Source of the DNA: Alphaproteobacteria bacterium
GTDB lineage: Bacteria > Pseudomonadota > Alphaproteobacteria > Micavibrionales > CSBR16-224
NCBI GenBank assembly: GCA_007116755.1
Contig: SKHU01000126.1
Location: 1-16,539 of the forward strand
Direction: 5' to 3'
DNA: 16,539 nt
In this document: positions 1 through 6,767 of the stretch, one piece after another
How positions within the stretch are numbered: position 1 is the first letter of the stretch
Layout: each line of letters begins with the position of its first letter
Program-made: the position numbers and the translations under genes
Notes under the pieces: model-generated
Databases searched by the model: none
What the model saw: the letters and a program-made list of their open reading frames with translations, nothing else
Told to the model about the DNA's origin: nothing

Positions 1-998
1 AGCGCCGCCAGCAGCAACATGGCTCCTGCCTGATGCAAAACAGCCGGCGGCAGGGCAACCTCCGAGACGATGGTCACAACGCCCAGCATAAACTGTACAA
101 TTGCCAGAAACCCGAGACAACCGAACGCCCATGCAATACGCGGCGCTTTCTGAAAATTCATGGCGCGGAACACCAGTTGCAAAACAAGCACCAGCGTTAT
201 AAAGGCCAGCAGACGGTGAATAAACTGTACCGTTGCATGATTCTCAAAAAAGTTGATCCACAGCGGCGACATATCCAGCAATTCCTCCGGCCACGGATAT
301 TTCCCCATCAGAGGAAAGCTGTTATAGACCAGCCCCGCCTTTGATCCCGCCACAAACGCCCCCCAGAGGATTGTCAACGCCAGCACGGCCATGACCCGCC
401 ATGCGGGCTTGTACAGCACATCCAGCGGCGCCCGGTCTTTGGCCGGCGGCAATGACAGGCGCAACGCCATGTGTAAAATAAGACCGAACAGCAACAGCGC
501 AAGGGAGAGATGCGCCGCAAGCCGGTAATGGCTGACGGCCGGAACATCCACAAGACCGCTTTGTACCATATACCAGCCCATAAACCCCTGTGCGCCGCCA
601 AGCAGGAAGAAACCGATAAAGCTTGGCAGATAGATACGCGGAATACGCTTCATTGCAAGAAAAGCCAGAAACGGCACAAGATAAACCACACCGACAAGCC
701 GCCCGAGCAGGCGGTGAAACCACTCCCAGAAAAAGATGAATTTAAATTCGTCCAGCGACATGCCTCTGTTGATTTTCTGGTATTCCGGCGTTTCACGGTA
801 AAGATCAAATACCCGCGCCCATTCTTCCGGCGCGGTTGGCGGCAGAATTCCGGTCACCGGCTGCCATTCCGTAATCGACAGCCCCGATCCGGTCAGGCGG
901 GTGATAGCGCCGACAATGGCGATGCAGAAAATCAGAAAGGCACAGCTATACAGCCATATGGCCACTGCTTTTGTTTTGCCGTAATCGATTTCACTCAT
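1..998 (-). CDS. ctaA: Heme A synthase, Cox15/CtaA type (3' end beyond window)
   Basis: Integral inner-membrane enzyme that oxidises the C8 methyl of heme O to a formyl group, making heme A for aa3-type cytochrome oxidases. I translated the leftward frame by hand from the ATG at 998; it stays open for 332 codons to the window edge. It begins MSEIDYGKTKAVAIWLYSC, then has GAITRLTGSGLSITEWQP (about 30-47) and the heme-ligand motif EWFHRLLGR (His95). Further histidines sit in SHYRLAAHL (157, 163), in FIHRLLAF (261) and in LHQAGA (322), in the two-fold repeated four-helix arrangement of the family, with about eight hydrophobic helices. AAAGG lies 8 nt before the ATG. The protein is nearly complete, since the family is usually about 330-360 residues. 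It has its own promoter at 1029-1057. Confidence 0.95.
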   Translation of the reverse strand, partial: MSEIDYGKTKAVAIWLYSCAFLIFCIAIVGAITRLTGSGLSITEWQPVTGILPPTAPEEWARVFDLYRETPEYQKINRGMSLDEFKFIFFWEWFHRLLGRLVGVVYLVPFLAFLAMKRIPRIYLPSFIGFFLLGGAQGFMGWYMVQSGLVDVPAVSHYRLAAHLSLALLLFGLILHMALRLSLPPAKDRAPLDVLYKPAWRVMAVLALTILWGAFVAGSKAGLVYNSFPLMGKYPWPEELLDMSPLWINFFENHATVQFIHRLLAFITLVLVLQLVFRAMNFQKAPRIAWAFGCLGFLAIVQFMLGVVTIVSEVALPPAVLHQAGAMLLLAA

Positions 999-1028
999 CG
1001 CCGCTGCCTTTCAAGCCGTTTTGTAACA

Positions 1029-1057
1029 GATATACACCCGCAGCGGACGATCTTCAA
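1029..1057 (-). promoter_or_regulatory. Predicted sigma70-type promoter of ctaA
   Basis: Reading leftward, TTGAAG (1057-1052), a 17-nt spacer and TATATC (1034-1029) form a good housekeeping-type promoter. Transcription would start near 1022, about 24 nt before the ctaA ATG. It lies just downstream of the sRNA terminator, so ctaA need not depend on upstream transcription. This is a visual match only. Confidence 0.5.
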
Positions 1058-1084
1058 ACAGGAAAAACCGGAAAAGCAGGCATC

Positions 1085-1180
1085 AAAGAAATGCCCGGTC
1101 TAAAAAGACCGGGCAAAAGACTATGAGGAGGCACAGATGAAACGAGATTTAAGAAACCACATGAAAAAATCTCTGTTCAT
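1085..1180 (-). ncRNA. Candidate CtrA-controlled small RNA with anti-SD motif
   Basis: A leftward transcript predicted to start at 1180 and end after the terminator, about 96 nt. From 5' to 3' it has a perfect 7-bp stem (GAGATTT at 1173-1167 with AAATCTC at 1150-1144, 16-nt loop). A likely unpaired CCTCCTC (1131-1125), complementary to a strong Shine-Dalgarno sequence, follows. Last is a 9-bp GC-rich terminator stem (1115-1107 with 1100-1092, loop of six) followed by TTTCTTTG. A TATACT -10 box (1192-1187) puts +1 at 1180, and a CtrA-type box covers the -35 position. Exposed CCUCC motifs are common in alphaproteobacterial trans-acting sRNAs. An alternative reading is a leaderless 19-codon ORF on the same strand (1180-1121) ending just before the terminator. 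I do not recognise the sequence as a named RNA family. Confidence 0.5.
1092..1115 (-). terminator. Rho-independent terminator of the candidate sRNA
   Basis: A perfect 9-bp inverted repeat TGCCCGGTC / GACCGGGCA with a 6-nt loop. Read leftward it is followed by TTTCTTTG, a moderate U-tract; read rightward it is followed by AAAAGACT, so leftward termination is favoured. It separates the heparinase/sRNA side from ctaA. Confidence 0.65.
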
Positions 1181-1186
1181 ATTTCC

Positions 1187-1192
1187 AGTATA
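1187..1192 (-). promoter_or_regulatory. -10 element (TATACT) of the sRNA promoter
   Basis: The leftward hexamer TATACT matches the sigma70 consensus at five of six positions and puts +1 on the A at 1180. The matching -35 hexamer (CGAATT, 1215-1210) is poor. That is typical of activator-dependent promoters and fits the CtrA-type box covering the same bases. Confidence 0.45.
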
Positions 1193-1204
1193 GCCCCCAA
1201 ATGG

Positions 1205-1292
1205 TTAAAAATTCGTTAATCCACCCCGAAAAAAGGTTAACGTCGCCTAAACCCCTGTAATTCGGGGAAAAGACGGATTAACCCTATTTTAA
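1205..1292. promoter_or_regulatory. Cluster of three CtrA-type boxes (TTAA-N7-TTAA)
   Basis: There are two perfect TTAA-N7-TTAA sites at 1205-1219 and 1278-1292, and one near-perfect site (TTAA-N7-TAAA) at 1237-1251. Starts are 32 and 41 bp apart, close to 3 and 4 helical turns, so all three lie on about the same face of the DNA. TTAA-N7-TTAA is the established recognition sequence of the alphaproteobacterial cell-cycle/motility regulator CtrA. The first box is centred near -32 relative to the predicted sRNA start, the position used at CtrA-activated promoters. Confidence 0.55.
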
Positions 1293-1332
1293 CATTTCGC
1301 GCGCAATTTTATCCTAAGCCATTGATTTTAAA

Positions 1333-2967
1333 CTATACAGCTTTGGAAAAACTCCATTTTACAGATGTTTCCCCCTCCGCAATCTGGGCATGCACAAAAA
1401 TCTGCACTGTATTATGCGGTGCGTCACAATGGCGGTGCATCACATAGACACTTTCTTCAAGCCCGGAAACGCTTGAATTACAAGAAAAATACCAGCCCTG
1501 CCCGCTTTGCGTCCGCAACAATATCTGTGCTCCTCCGCGAATCACAGAGGCTCTGACCGACGGGTGGAGATGGAATCGCAACGTAAAGGCTGCCCCGTCC
1601 ATTCCGGACAGAATATCCTTTCCTTCCAGAATATTACCGGACTCTTTTAATGTTAGAATACGACGATGCACAACACCGAATCGCTCCTGATACCCGTCGT
1701 GCACGGCATCAATAAAAGCTGTACCGTTGATATCCTCCCGCAGTTTTTTAATCTCCGGCTTGCGAATCAGTGGCGCTTTTTCCGATCTCTGCGGCAGGGC
1801 ATTGCTTTCTTCAACGGTCACGGTGGAATGTGCAGCCGTCGAACGCAAAGCCTTGTTCCATGCCGGATGACCGTTCCATGTCCCGCAATTGACAATCAGG
1901 CGGTCGCGTCCGCAACTCATCTCAAAGGCCAGCAAACCGGCATGATGCCCGTCTTCCTGCGTTTCTCCGACATCCATAATAACAGTCGTCCGCCCCTGCG
2001 ACAGGCGCTCGTACCCCGTTGCGCCGAGAGATTTCAGCGGTCGTGCCGCCTGCCCCTGCCCGGCCTGCGCCAAGACCATGTCACACAAGCTGCCGCGCAT
2101 GGCACTGCCGCCGTGAAAAACCGCAAGACCGCCGTCATTATGACGCAGACTGCGCAGCACAGAGGACATTTTTGCAACGGTATGCGGCAAAAATTCAGGC
2201 GGTTTCAGCCCTGCCAGATGCAGAGCCGCCCGCAAATCCAGAAGATTTTGCAAAAAAATCAGATGATGTTCGGGATTGCGGCTTTTATGCCCGCCATCGG
2301 ACAGAATGCTCCCCCGTATCTCCGCCGCCAGCAGGTGCAGCGCCTGACGGCAGTATTTTTCTTCTCCGACCGCCATTCCGCCGTAAAACAGCGCCTTTGC
2401 CGTATAAAGAAGATCTTCTGCAGCAGAATGCCCCGACACATGTTTGAGCTGACGCGCCAGACTTGTCAGCACCTCGTTGCAAAACTCCTCCTCCGCACTG
2501 GCGCAAAACGCCATATAGGAAGAAAGCCAATGGACAATACGCCGCGCGGCAATATCCGGACGCCATGACAGCGGATGCCAGCGCCCGTAATACTCCAGCC
2601 AGTCGCCGATCAGATAACGGGCGTGACGGCGGGCTCTTTCTCCGCCCAAGGCGCGCAGATCGCGCAAAATATCAAAACCGTGCATTGCCGTCAGCCATGC
2701 GTCATGCACGCCTTCCGGTTCCCAAATCACATCAAGGCTGCGCAGATGCCGCCCTTCATAGCTGTACACACCCTGCAGGGCATCATAGCCGCGTGCCGCA
2801 TCCCCCGGCCACGGATCGGGCGGGATAATCAGCGGCGCATTCCTGACCGATGCCACGCGGCGCAGCGCCATATCGTAAAGCGGCGATGCGCATTTGATCT
2901 GATGCACATAAGCGCTGAGATTCCGGAAAAAACCGGTGTCTTTCGGCGTTGTGCTGTCCTCACGCAT
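1333..2967 (-). CDS. Heparinase II/III-family protein
   Basis: A polysaccharide-lyase-like protein of about 544 residues: an N-terminal alpha-helical barrel region followed by a beta-sandwich Heparinase II/III-like domain (PF07940 type). Visible landmarks are GGHKSRNPEHHL in the helical part and, in the C-terminal part, HHAGLLAFEMSCGRDRLIVN and AAHSTVTVEES. No signal peptide is visible, so a cytoplasmic location is likely; the substrate is unknown. The gene follows rpe in a run I associate with many alphaproteobacteria. Start choice: the frame is open to an ATG at 3030, only 15 nt from the rpe stop, but that ATG has no Shine-Dalgarno sequence and is followed by a GC-rich hairpin (3005-3020). 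The ATG at 2967 has GGAG 10 nt upstream, so I prefer it with modest confidence; the 3030 start would give 565 residues. Confidence 0.85.
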   Translation of the reverse strand: MREDSTTPKDTGFFRNLSAYVHQIKCASPLYDMALRRVASVRNAPLIIPPDPWPGDAARGYDALQGVYSYEGRHLRSLDVIWEPEGVHDAWLTAMHGFDILRDLRALGGERARRHARYLIGDWLEYYGRWHPLSWRPDIAARRIVHWLSSYMAFCASAEEEFCNEVLTSLARQLKHVSGHSAAEDLLYTAKALFYGGMAVGEEKYCRQALHLLAAEIRGSILSDGGHKSRNPEHHLIFLQNLLDLRAALHLAGLKPPEFLPHTVAKMSSVLRSLRHNDGGLAVFHGGSAMRGSLCDMVLAQAGQGQAARPLKSLGATGYERLSQGRTTVIMDVGETQEDGHHAGLLAFEMSCGRDRLIVNCGTWNGHPAWNKALRSTAAHSTVTVEESNALPQRSEKAPLIRKPEIKKLREDINGTAFIDAVHDGYQERFGVVHRRILTLKESGNILEGKDILSGMDGAAFTLRFHLHPSVRASVIRGGAQILLRTQSGQGWYFSCNSSVSGLEESVYVMHRHCDAPHNTVQIFVHAQIAEGETSVKWSFSKAV

Positions 2968-3004
2968 CGCGATGGGGCTCCGTTTTGTTTCTGTTTTTAA
3001 ACCC

Positions 3005-3020
3005 GCCGGAGAAATCCGGC
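3005..3020. repeat. GC-rich hairpin after rpe
   Basis: GCCGGA / TCCGGC, a perfect 6-bp stem with a tetraloop, 26-41 nt after the leftward rpe stop and between the two candidate starts of the heparinase gene. The leftward tail (GGGTTTAAAAAC) is not a proper U-tract, so a processing site or attenuator is as plausible as a terminator. Confidence 0.3.
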
Positions 3021-3045
3021 AAATAGACATCTTTAAAGAAAGGCG

Positions 3046-3723
3046 CTACGCAGCAAGGGATTTCCTGCGTAATGCCGAAATAGCAGAGGCGTAATGATCC
3101 GGCCCGTCCCGAAAAACGGCGGTACCCGCCACCAGAATATTTGCACCGGCCGCAATTGCCGTCGGTGCGGTGTCCGGCGTAATACCGCCGTCGACCTGAA
3201 TATCAAGATTTTTGTGCCCCGCCGCATCCGCCATATCGCGCACGGCACGGATTTTATCGCCAAGCGGCAGAAAGGCCTGTCCGCCGAAGCCCGGATTCAC
3301 GGTCATCACCAGCACCATATCAATCTCGCCGATCACATGTTCCAGCACGGAAACAGGTGTCGCCGGATTCAGTGCAATACCGGCCTTTTTACCCAACGAT
3401 TTGATCAACTGGATCGTGCGGTGCATATGCGCACCCGCTTCGGGATGAAAACTGATCATATCCGCCCCCGCTTTCGCGAATTCCTCGATAAACGGATCAA
3501 CAGGCGCAATCATCAGATGCACATCAAAAATCTTTTTGGAATGCGGACGCAGGGATTTGACGACACAGGGACCGATGGTCAAATTCGGCACGAAATGCCC
3601 GTCCATCACGTCAATATGGATGTAATCCGCGCCGGCCTTGTCGATGGCACGCACTTCTTCCCCCAGTCTGGAGAAATCGGCAGATAAAATTGAAGGTGCG
3701 ATCAGAATATCCTTTTCCATCAT
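3046..3723 (-). CDS. rpe: Ribulose-phosphate 3-epimerase
   Basis: A cytoplasmic enzyme that interconverts ribulose 5-phosphate and xylulose 5-phosphate in the pentose-phosphate (or Calvin) pathway. It is 225 residues, normal for this TIM-barrel family. Signature segments are IAPSILSADFSRL near the N-terminus, HIDVMDGHFVPNLTIGP (His36, Asp38), FDVHLM (His69), MTVNPGFGGQAF (about 140-151) and the metal/catalytic Asp178 in VDGG. The C-terminal phosphate loop (ANILVAGTAVF) is present. It starts 9 nt after the rsmB stop, in an AGGATAGG context that also serves a second ATG directly after the first, so residue 1 or 2 could be the true start. It is co-transcribed with rsmB and the heparinase-family gene by position; no separate promoter is evident. 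Confidence 0.96.
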   Translation of the reverse strand: MMEKDILIAPSILSADFSRLGEEVRAIDKAGADYIHIDVMDGHFVPNLTIGPCVVKSLRPHSKKIFDVHLMIAPVDPFIEEFAKAGADMISFHPEAGAHMHRTIQLIKSLGKKAGIALNPATPVSVLEHVIGEIDMVLVMTVNPGFGGQAFLPLGDKIRAVRDMADAAGHKNLDIQVDGGITPDTAPTAIAAGANILVAGTAVFRDGPDHYASAISALRRKSLAA

Positions 3724-3732
3724 CCTATCCTA

Positions 3733-5013
3733 TCAATTCCTGCGGAAGCGGGCAATGAAAAAACCATCCATCCCTCCCGCCGCTCCCGGATCGCTGAACG
3801 GAAAACTCCTTATATTTCCATCGCTTTCCGCTTCAAAAACAAAATCTTTTACAGGCTCCGGCAGAAGGTTTTCCGGCGGCGGATGCGCCTCGCCCTCCGC
3901 TTTTTGCAGCGAACAGACCGCATAAACCAGCCGTCCTCCCGCACTCAGCATCTGCGCCGCATTTTGCCGTGCCGCCCGTTGCAGTGCCGCGAGCGCCGCA
4001 ATATCCTCCTCCCGCTTCAGATAGAGCAGATCGGGATGGCGGCGCAAGGTTCCCGTTGCGCTGCAGGGCGCATCCAGCAGAACGAAATCCGACGGGGTTT
4101 CAGGCTGCCATTGCGTAACATCGGCCTCGACAAGCGTGACGTTTTTTCCAAGCCCTGTACGTTTCAGATTCTCTTCCAGCAGCGACAGCCGCGCGGCGGA
4201 TTTGTCCACCGCCGTGACAGACGCGCCCATCGCCGCAAGCTGCAGGGTTTTTCCGCCCGGTGCGGCGCAGAGATCAATAACATGCCGTCCCCGCAAATCC
4301 GTACCCTGCGCCAGAATTTGCACCGGCAGCGCCGCCGCCGTATCCTGCACCCACCACGCGCCTTCGACAAAGCCGGACATATCCCCGATACGCCCTCCGG
4401 CATCCGCGCAGCGCAAACTTCCCGTCGGCAGCACAATCCCGCCGAGACTCTCCGCCCATTTTTGCCTCTCCTGCATATTTTTAACCGTGATATCCAGAAC
4501 AGGCTCCCGCAGCGCGGTGTCCGCAATCCGCAGCGCGGTTTCCCGCCCGTAATCCGCCTCCCATATTTTGAAAAGCCACGGCGGAATATTCAGCGACGCA
4601 TCCGGCGGCAGCGCAACGTTCTCGCGCAGCATGCGGCGCAGCACGGCATTGACCATATTTTTGGCCGCAGAGGTTTTCCGGTTTTTTGCCGCCGCCTCAA
4701 CAGCAAGATCGACCGCGGCATGCGCTGCCGTACCGTCCATGCACAGGATTTGCGCCGCCCCCAGACGCAGAATATCAAGCAGTTGCGGCGGTTTGATTTT
4801 TTCAGGCTTTCGCGGCAGAAACGGGGCAAGCGCCGCATCAATCTGGCCGCGCCGCCGCAGAACAGTTGTCACAAGCGCTTTCAGAAAGCCCGCATCCTGC
4901 GGTGTGAGGTCTTTAGCCTCAGCCCTGAAAGCCTCATCCAGCATTTGCTGCTGCCGAAAAACACGCCCCAGAATTTTCACGGCGGAACGCCGGACGGCCA
5001 AGCCCTGTTTCAC
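3733..5013 (-). CDS. rsmB: 16S rRNA (cytosine-967-C5)-methyltransferase
   Basis: Methylates C967 of 16S rRNA using SAM. It is 426 residues, the expected size. The N-terminal 130 or so residues form the NusB-like RNA-binding helical domain. The Rossmann methyltransferase domain follows, with the SAM motif DLCAAPGGKT (247-256), the acidic VDKS (269-272), the motif IV cysteine in LLDAPCSATG (Cys317) and the motif VI catalytic cysteine in RLVYAVCSLQ (Cys367). The C-terminus GGMDGFFIARF is typical. The start codon is GTG, overlapping the chorismate mutase stop as GTGA, so translational coupling is likely. Motif VI reads YAVCSL where many homologues have YSTCSL; this keeps the cysteine. Confidence 0.93.
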   Translation of the reverse strand: MKQGLAVRRSAVKILGRVFRQQQMLDEAFRAEAKDLTPQDAGFLKALVTTVLRRRGQIDAALAPFLPRKPEKIKPPQLLDILRLGAAQILCMDGTAAHAAVDLAVEAAAKNRKTSAAKNMVNAVLRRMLRENVALPPDASLNIPPWLFKIWEADYGRETALRIADTALREPVLDITVKNMQERQKWAESLGGIVLPTGSLRCADAGGRIGDMSGFVEGAWWVQDTAAALPVQILAQGTDLRGRHVIDLCAAPGGKTLQLAAMGASVTAVDKSAARLSLLEENLKRTGLGKNVTLVEADVTQWQPETPSDFVLLDAPCSATGTLRRHPDLLYLKREEDIAALAALQRAARQNAAQMLSAGGRLVYAVCSLQKAEGEAHPPPENLLPEPVKDFVFEAESDGNIRSFPFSDPGAAGGMDGFFIARFRRN

Positions 5014-5318
5014 GGATTTTTTCCGTCCATCAATTCATCTTCAAAACTGCAGGCATAATCGATCATCAGCGTATAAAGCCTGCGCACAAAATCGCCGTCA
5101 AGCCCCTGTTCCTCCGCCATTTTTGCGGCATTTTCCCGCACCTCGTCAACGCGGTCGGGCAAAAGGGAGGGGATATTGTGCTGCGCCTTGACATTGGCCA
5201 CCTGCTGCACAATTTTGAACCGCCGCACCAAAAGCGCAACCAGTTCCCTGTCGATCGTATCAATCTCCACACGGTAGGGAGCCAGAATTTCCTTTACAGC
5301 CGCGTCTGTTTTGCCCAT
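5010..5318 (-). CDS. Chorismate mutase, AroQ type
   Basis: A small all-helical enzyme converting chorismate to prephenate, the branch point to Phe and Tyr. It is about 102 residues, the size of monofunctional AroQ-class proteins. Recognisable elements are YRVEIDTIDRELVALLVRR (two active-site-type arginines), the lysine in VANVKAQHNI, DRVDEVREN in the second helix and a terminal helix FVRRLYTLMIDYAC. Start: the frame can be extended to a GTG at 5333, but the ATG at 5318 has AGGA six nt upstream and is preferred. It is the first gene of the leftward operon with rsmB (4-nt overlap). Coupling an aromatic amino acid enzyme to an rRNA methyltransferase may be only positional. Confidence 0.88.
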   Translation of the reverse strand: MGKTDAAVKEILAPYRVEIDTIDRELVALLVRRFKIVQQVANVKAQHNIPSLLPDRVDEVRENAAKMAEEQGLDGDFVRRLYTLMIDYACSFEDELMDGKNP

Positions 5319-5358
5319 AACTGTTCCTGTCACTGTCGGTTAAAATCCGCTAAAGTTT

Positions 5359-5378
5359 TTTATCTTTAAGGAGATAAA
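5359..5378 (+). promoter_or_regulatory. AU-rich hairpin around the RBS of the first M16 gene
   Basis: TTTATCT / AGATAAA, a perfect 7-bp stem with a 6-nt loop. The AAGGAG Shine-Dalgarno sequence (5368-5373), 10 nt before the ATG at 5384, lies in the loop and its edge. The stem is weak and could simply be an accident of an AT-rich leader, but it could tune translation. Confidence 0.25.
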
Positions 5379-5383
5379 CTCGC

Positions 5384-6745
5384 ATGCCCTTTCTATCGGT
5401 TTCATCCGTCCGCTGTCAAAAGTTTTTTTGTGCGCTGCTGTGCATAACGGCTGTTTTTCTGCTGTTCTTCATATCTTCCGCGCGGGCGCAAACATTCGGC
5501 GCAGAAAGCTTTACGCTGGACAACGGTTTGAAAGTCGTTGTTATTCCCAACCACCGCGCGCCCGTTGTCAGCCATATGCTGTGGTACAAAACCGGTGCGG
5601 CCGACGAGCCGCGCGGCAAATCGGGAATCGCGCATTTTCTGGAACACCTGCTTTTTACAGGCACAAAAAATATCCCGCCTGACGAATTTTCAAAAATCGT
5701 CAAAAGCCACGGCGGGCAGGATAATGCCTTTACCGCGCAGGATTACACGGGATATTTCCAAAACATCGCCGTGGAAAAACTGCCGCTGGTGATGACGATG
5801 GAGGCCGACCGGATGAAAAACCTTGTCCTGTCCGAAGAACTGGTCACGCGGGAGCGGCAGGTTATTCTGGAAGAACGCAGCCAGCGCACCGACAATATCC
5901 CTGCCGCACGTCTGGGCGAGGCTGTCAGCAGCGCACTGTTTGTCAACCACCCCTACAGCATTCCGGTGATCGGCTGGCGACACGAGATGGAAGGGCTTTC
6001 CCGTGAAGATGCGCTGGATTTCTACCGCCGCCATTACCGCCCCGCAAATGCGATCCTGATCGTCGCCGGAGATATCACTGCCGAACGCCTGAAAAAACTT
6101 GCAAACCAATATTACGGACATCTGACCAACCCGCCGCAGACAAGACAGCTGCAGCGCGTCTGGTCCGCCCCCGCCCCGCTGGAAGCCGACAAGCGGATCA
6201 CCCTGCGGGATGCGACCGTACAAAGCCCCGTCTATCAACGTCATTACCGCGCCCCGGCAGGATCGGAAGCGCTGGAAATTCTCTCCGACATTCTGGGCGA
6301 AGGCACGACCTCCCGCCTGTACCGCGCCCTCGTTGTCGAACAGAAAGTTGCGACAAGCGCAGGCAGCTCCTATAACGCCGTACAGCGCGGCCTGTCGCGT
6401 TTTGCACTTTATGCCGTGCCTGCGCCGGACAGCGATATCGAAACGGTTGAAAAAGCGCTGCTGGACGAAATCCGCAAACTGATGTCCGGCGGCATTACCG
6501 ATGCGGAGCTGACGGAATCGAAAAACCGCCTGATTGACAGCGCGGATTACGCCCGCGACAGCTTGCAATACCCGGCACAGGTTTTCGGACGCGCCCTGAC
6601 GGCAGATTTTGATCTCGACTACGTTGAATACTGGACGGAACGCATTGAAAACATATCCGCACAGGATGTAATGGAGGCGGCGCAAAGTGTTTTCGGCAAC
6701 GGACAGGCATCGGTCAGCGGCATTTTGCTTCCGGCCGAAGAATAA
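5384..6745 (+). CDS. M16 family zinc peptidase, catalytic subunit, secreted
   Basis: A pitrilysin/processing-peptidase-like metalloprotease of 453 residues. A signal peptide (hydrophobic core about residues 13-31, then SSARAQTF with predicted cleavage after ARA) sends it to the envelope. The inverted zinc motif HFLEH is intact (His84, Glu87, His88), and a glutamate in VILEERSQR (Glu164) sits about 76 residues on, where the third ligand is expected. The C-terminal M16 half follows, with SRLYRALVVEQKVATS. The ATG has AAGGAG 10 nt upstream. The next gene, 22 nt downstream, encodes an M16 protein lacking the zinc site; such pairs work as heterodimers in the mitochondrial processing peptidase and bacterial M16B proteins. 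The substrate is unknown; a role in periplasmic peptide clearance is inferred. Confidence 0.93.
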   Translation: MPFLSVSSVRCQKFFCALLCITAVFLLFFISSARAQTFGAESFTLDNGLKVVVIPNHRAPVVSHMLWYKTGAADEPRGKSGIAHFLEHLLFTGTKNIPPDEFSKIVKSHGGQDNAFTAQDYTGYFQNIAVEKLPLVMTMEADRMKNLVLSEELVTRERQVILEERSQRTDNIPAARLGEAVSSALFVNHPYSIPVIGWRHEMEGLSREDALDFYRRHYRPANAILIVAGDITAERLKKLANQYYGHLTNPPQTRQLQRVWSAPAPLEADKRITLRDATVQSPVYQRHYRAPAGSEALEILSDILGEGTTSRLYRALVVEQKVATSAGSSYNAVQRGLSRFALYAVPAPDSDIETVEKALLDEIRKLMSGGITDAELTESKNRLIDSADYARDSLQYPAQVFGRALTADFDLDYVEYWTERIENISAQDVMEAAQSVFGNGQASVSGILLPAEE

Positions 6746-6767
6746 AAATCACAAAGGGTAGAAAACG

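Noticed and set aside
510..1103. 197-codon rightward open frame
   Set aside because: It is the shadow of ctaA, whose leftward frame carries all the heme A synthase motifs; the rightward product is rich in random-looking basic residues.
1205..1320. Possible replication origin, because of clustered CtrA boxes and AT-rich sequence
   Set aside because: No DnaA-box cluster and no dnaA, hemE or parAB nearby; promoter control explains the boxes.
1666..2568. 300-codon rightward open frame across the heparinase-like gene
   Set aside because: No recognisable motif, and the opposite strand encodes a clear Heparinase II/III protein.
3883..5058. 391-codon rightward open frame antisense to rsmB
   Set aside because: Arginine/glutamine-rich shadow; rsmB motifs on the other strand are complete.
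5690..6685. 331-codon leftward open frame antisense to the first M16 gene
   Set aside because: The signal peptide and HxxEH lie on the rightward strand; the antisense frame has no family features.
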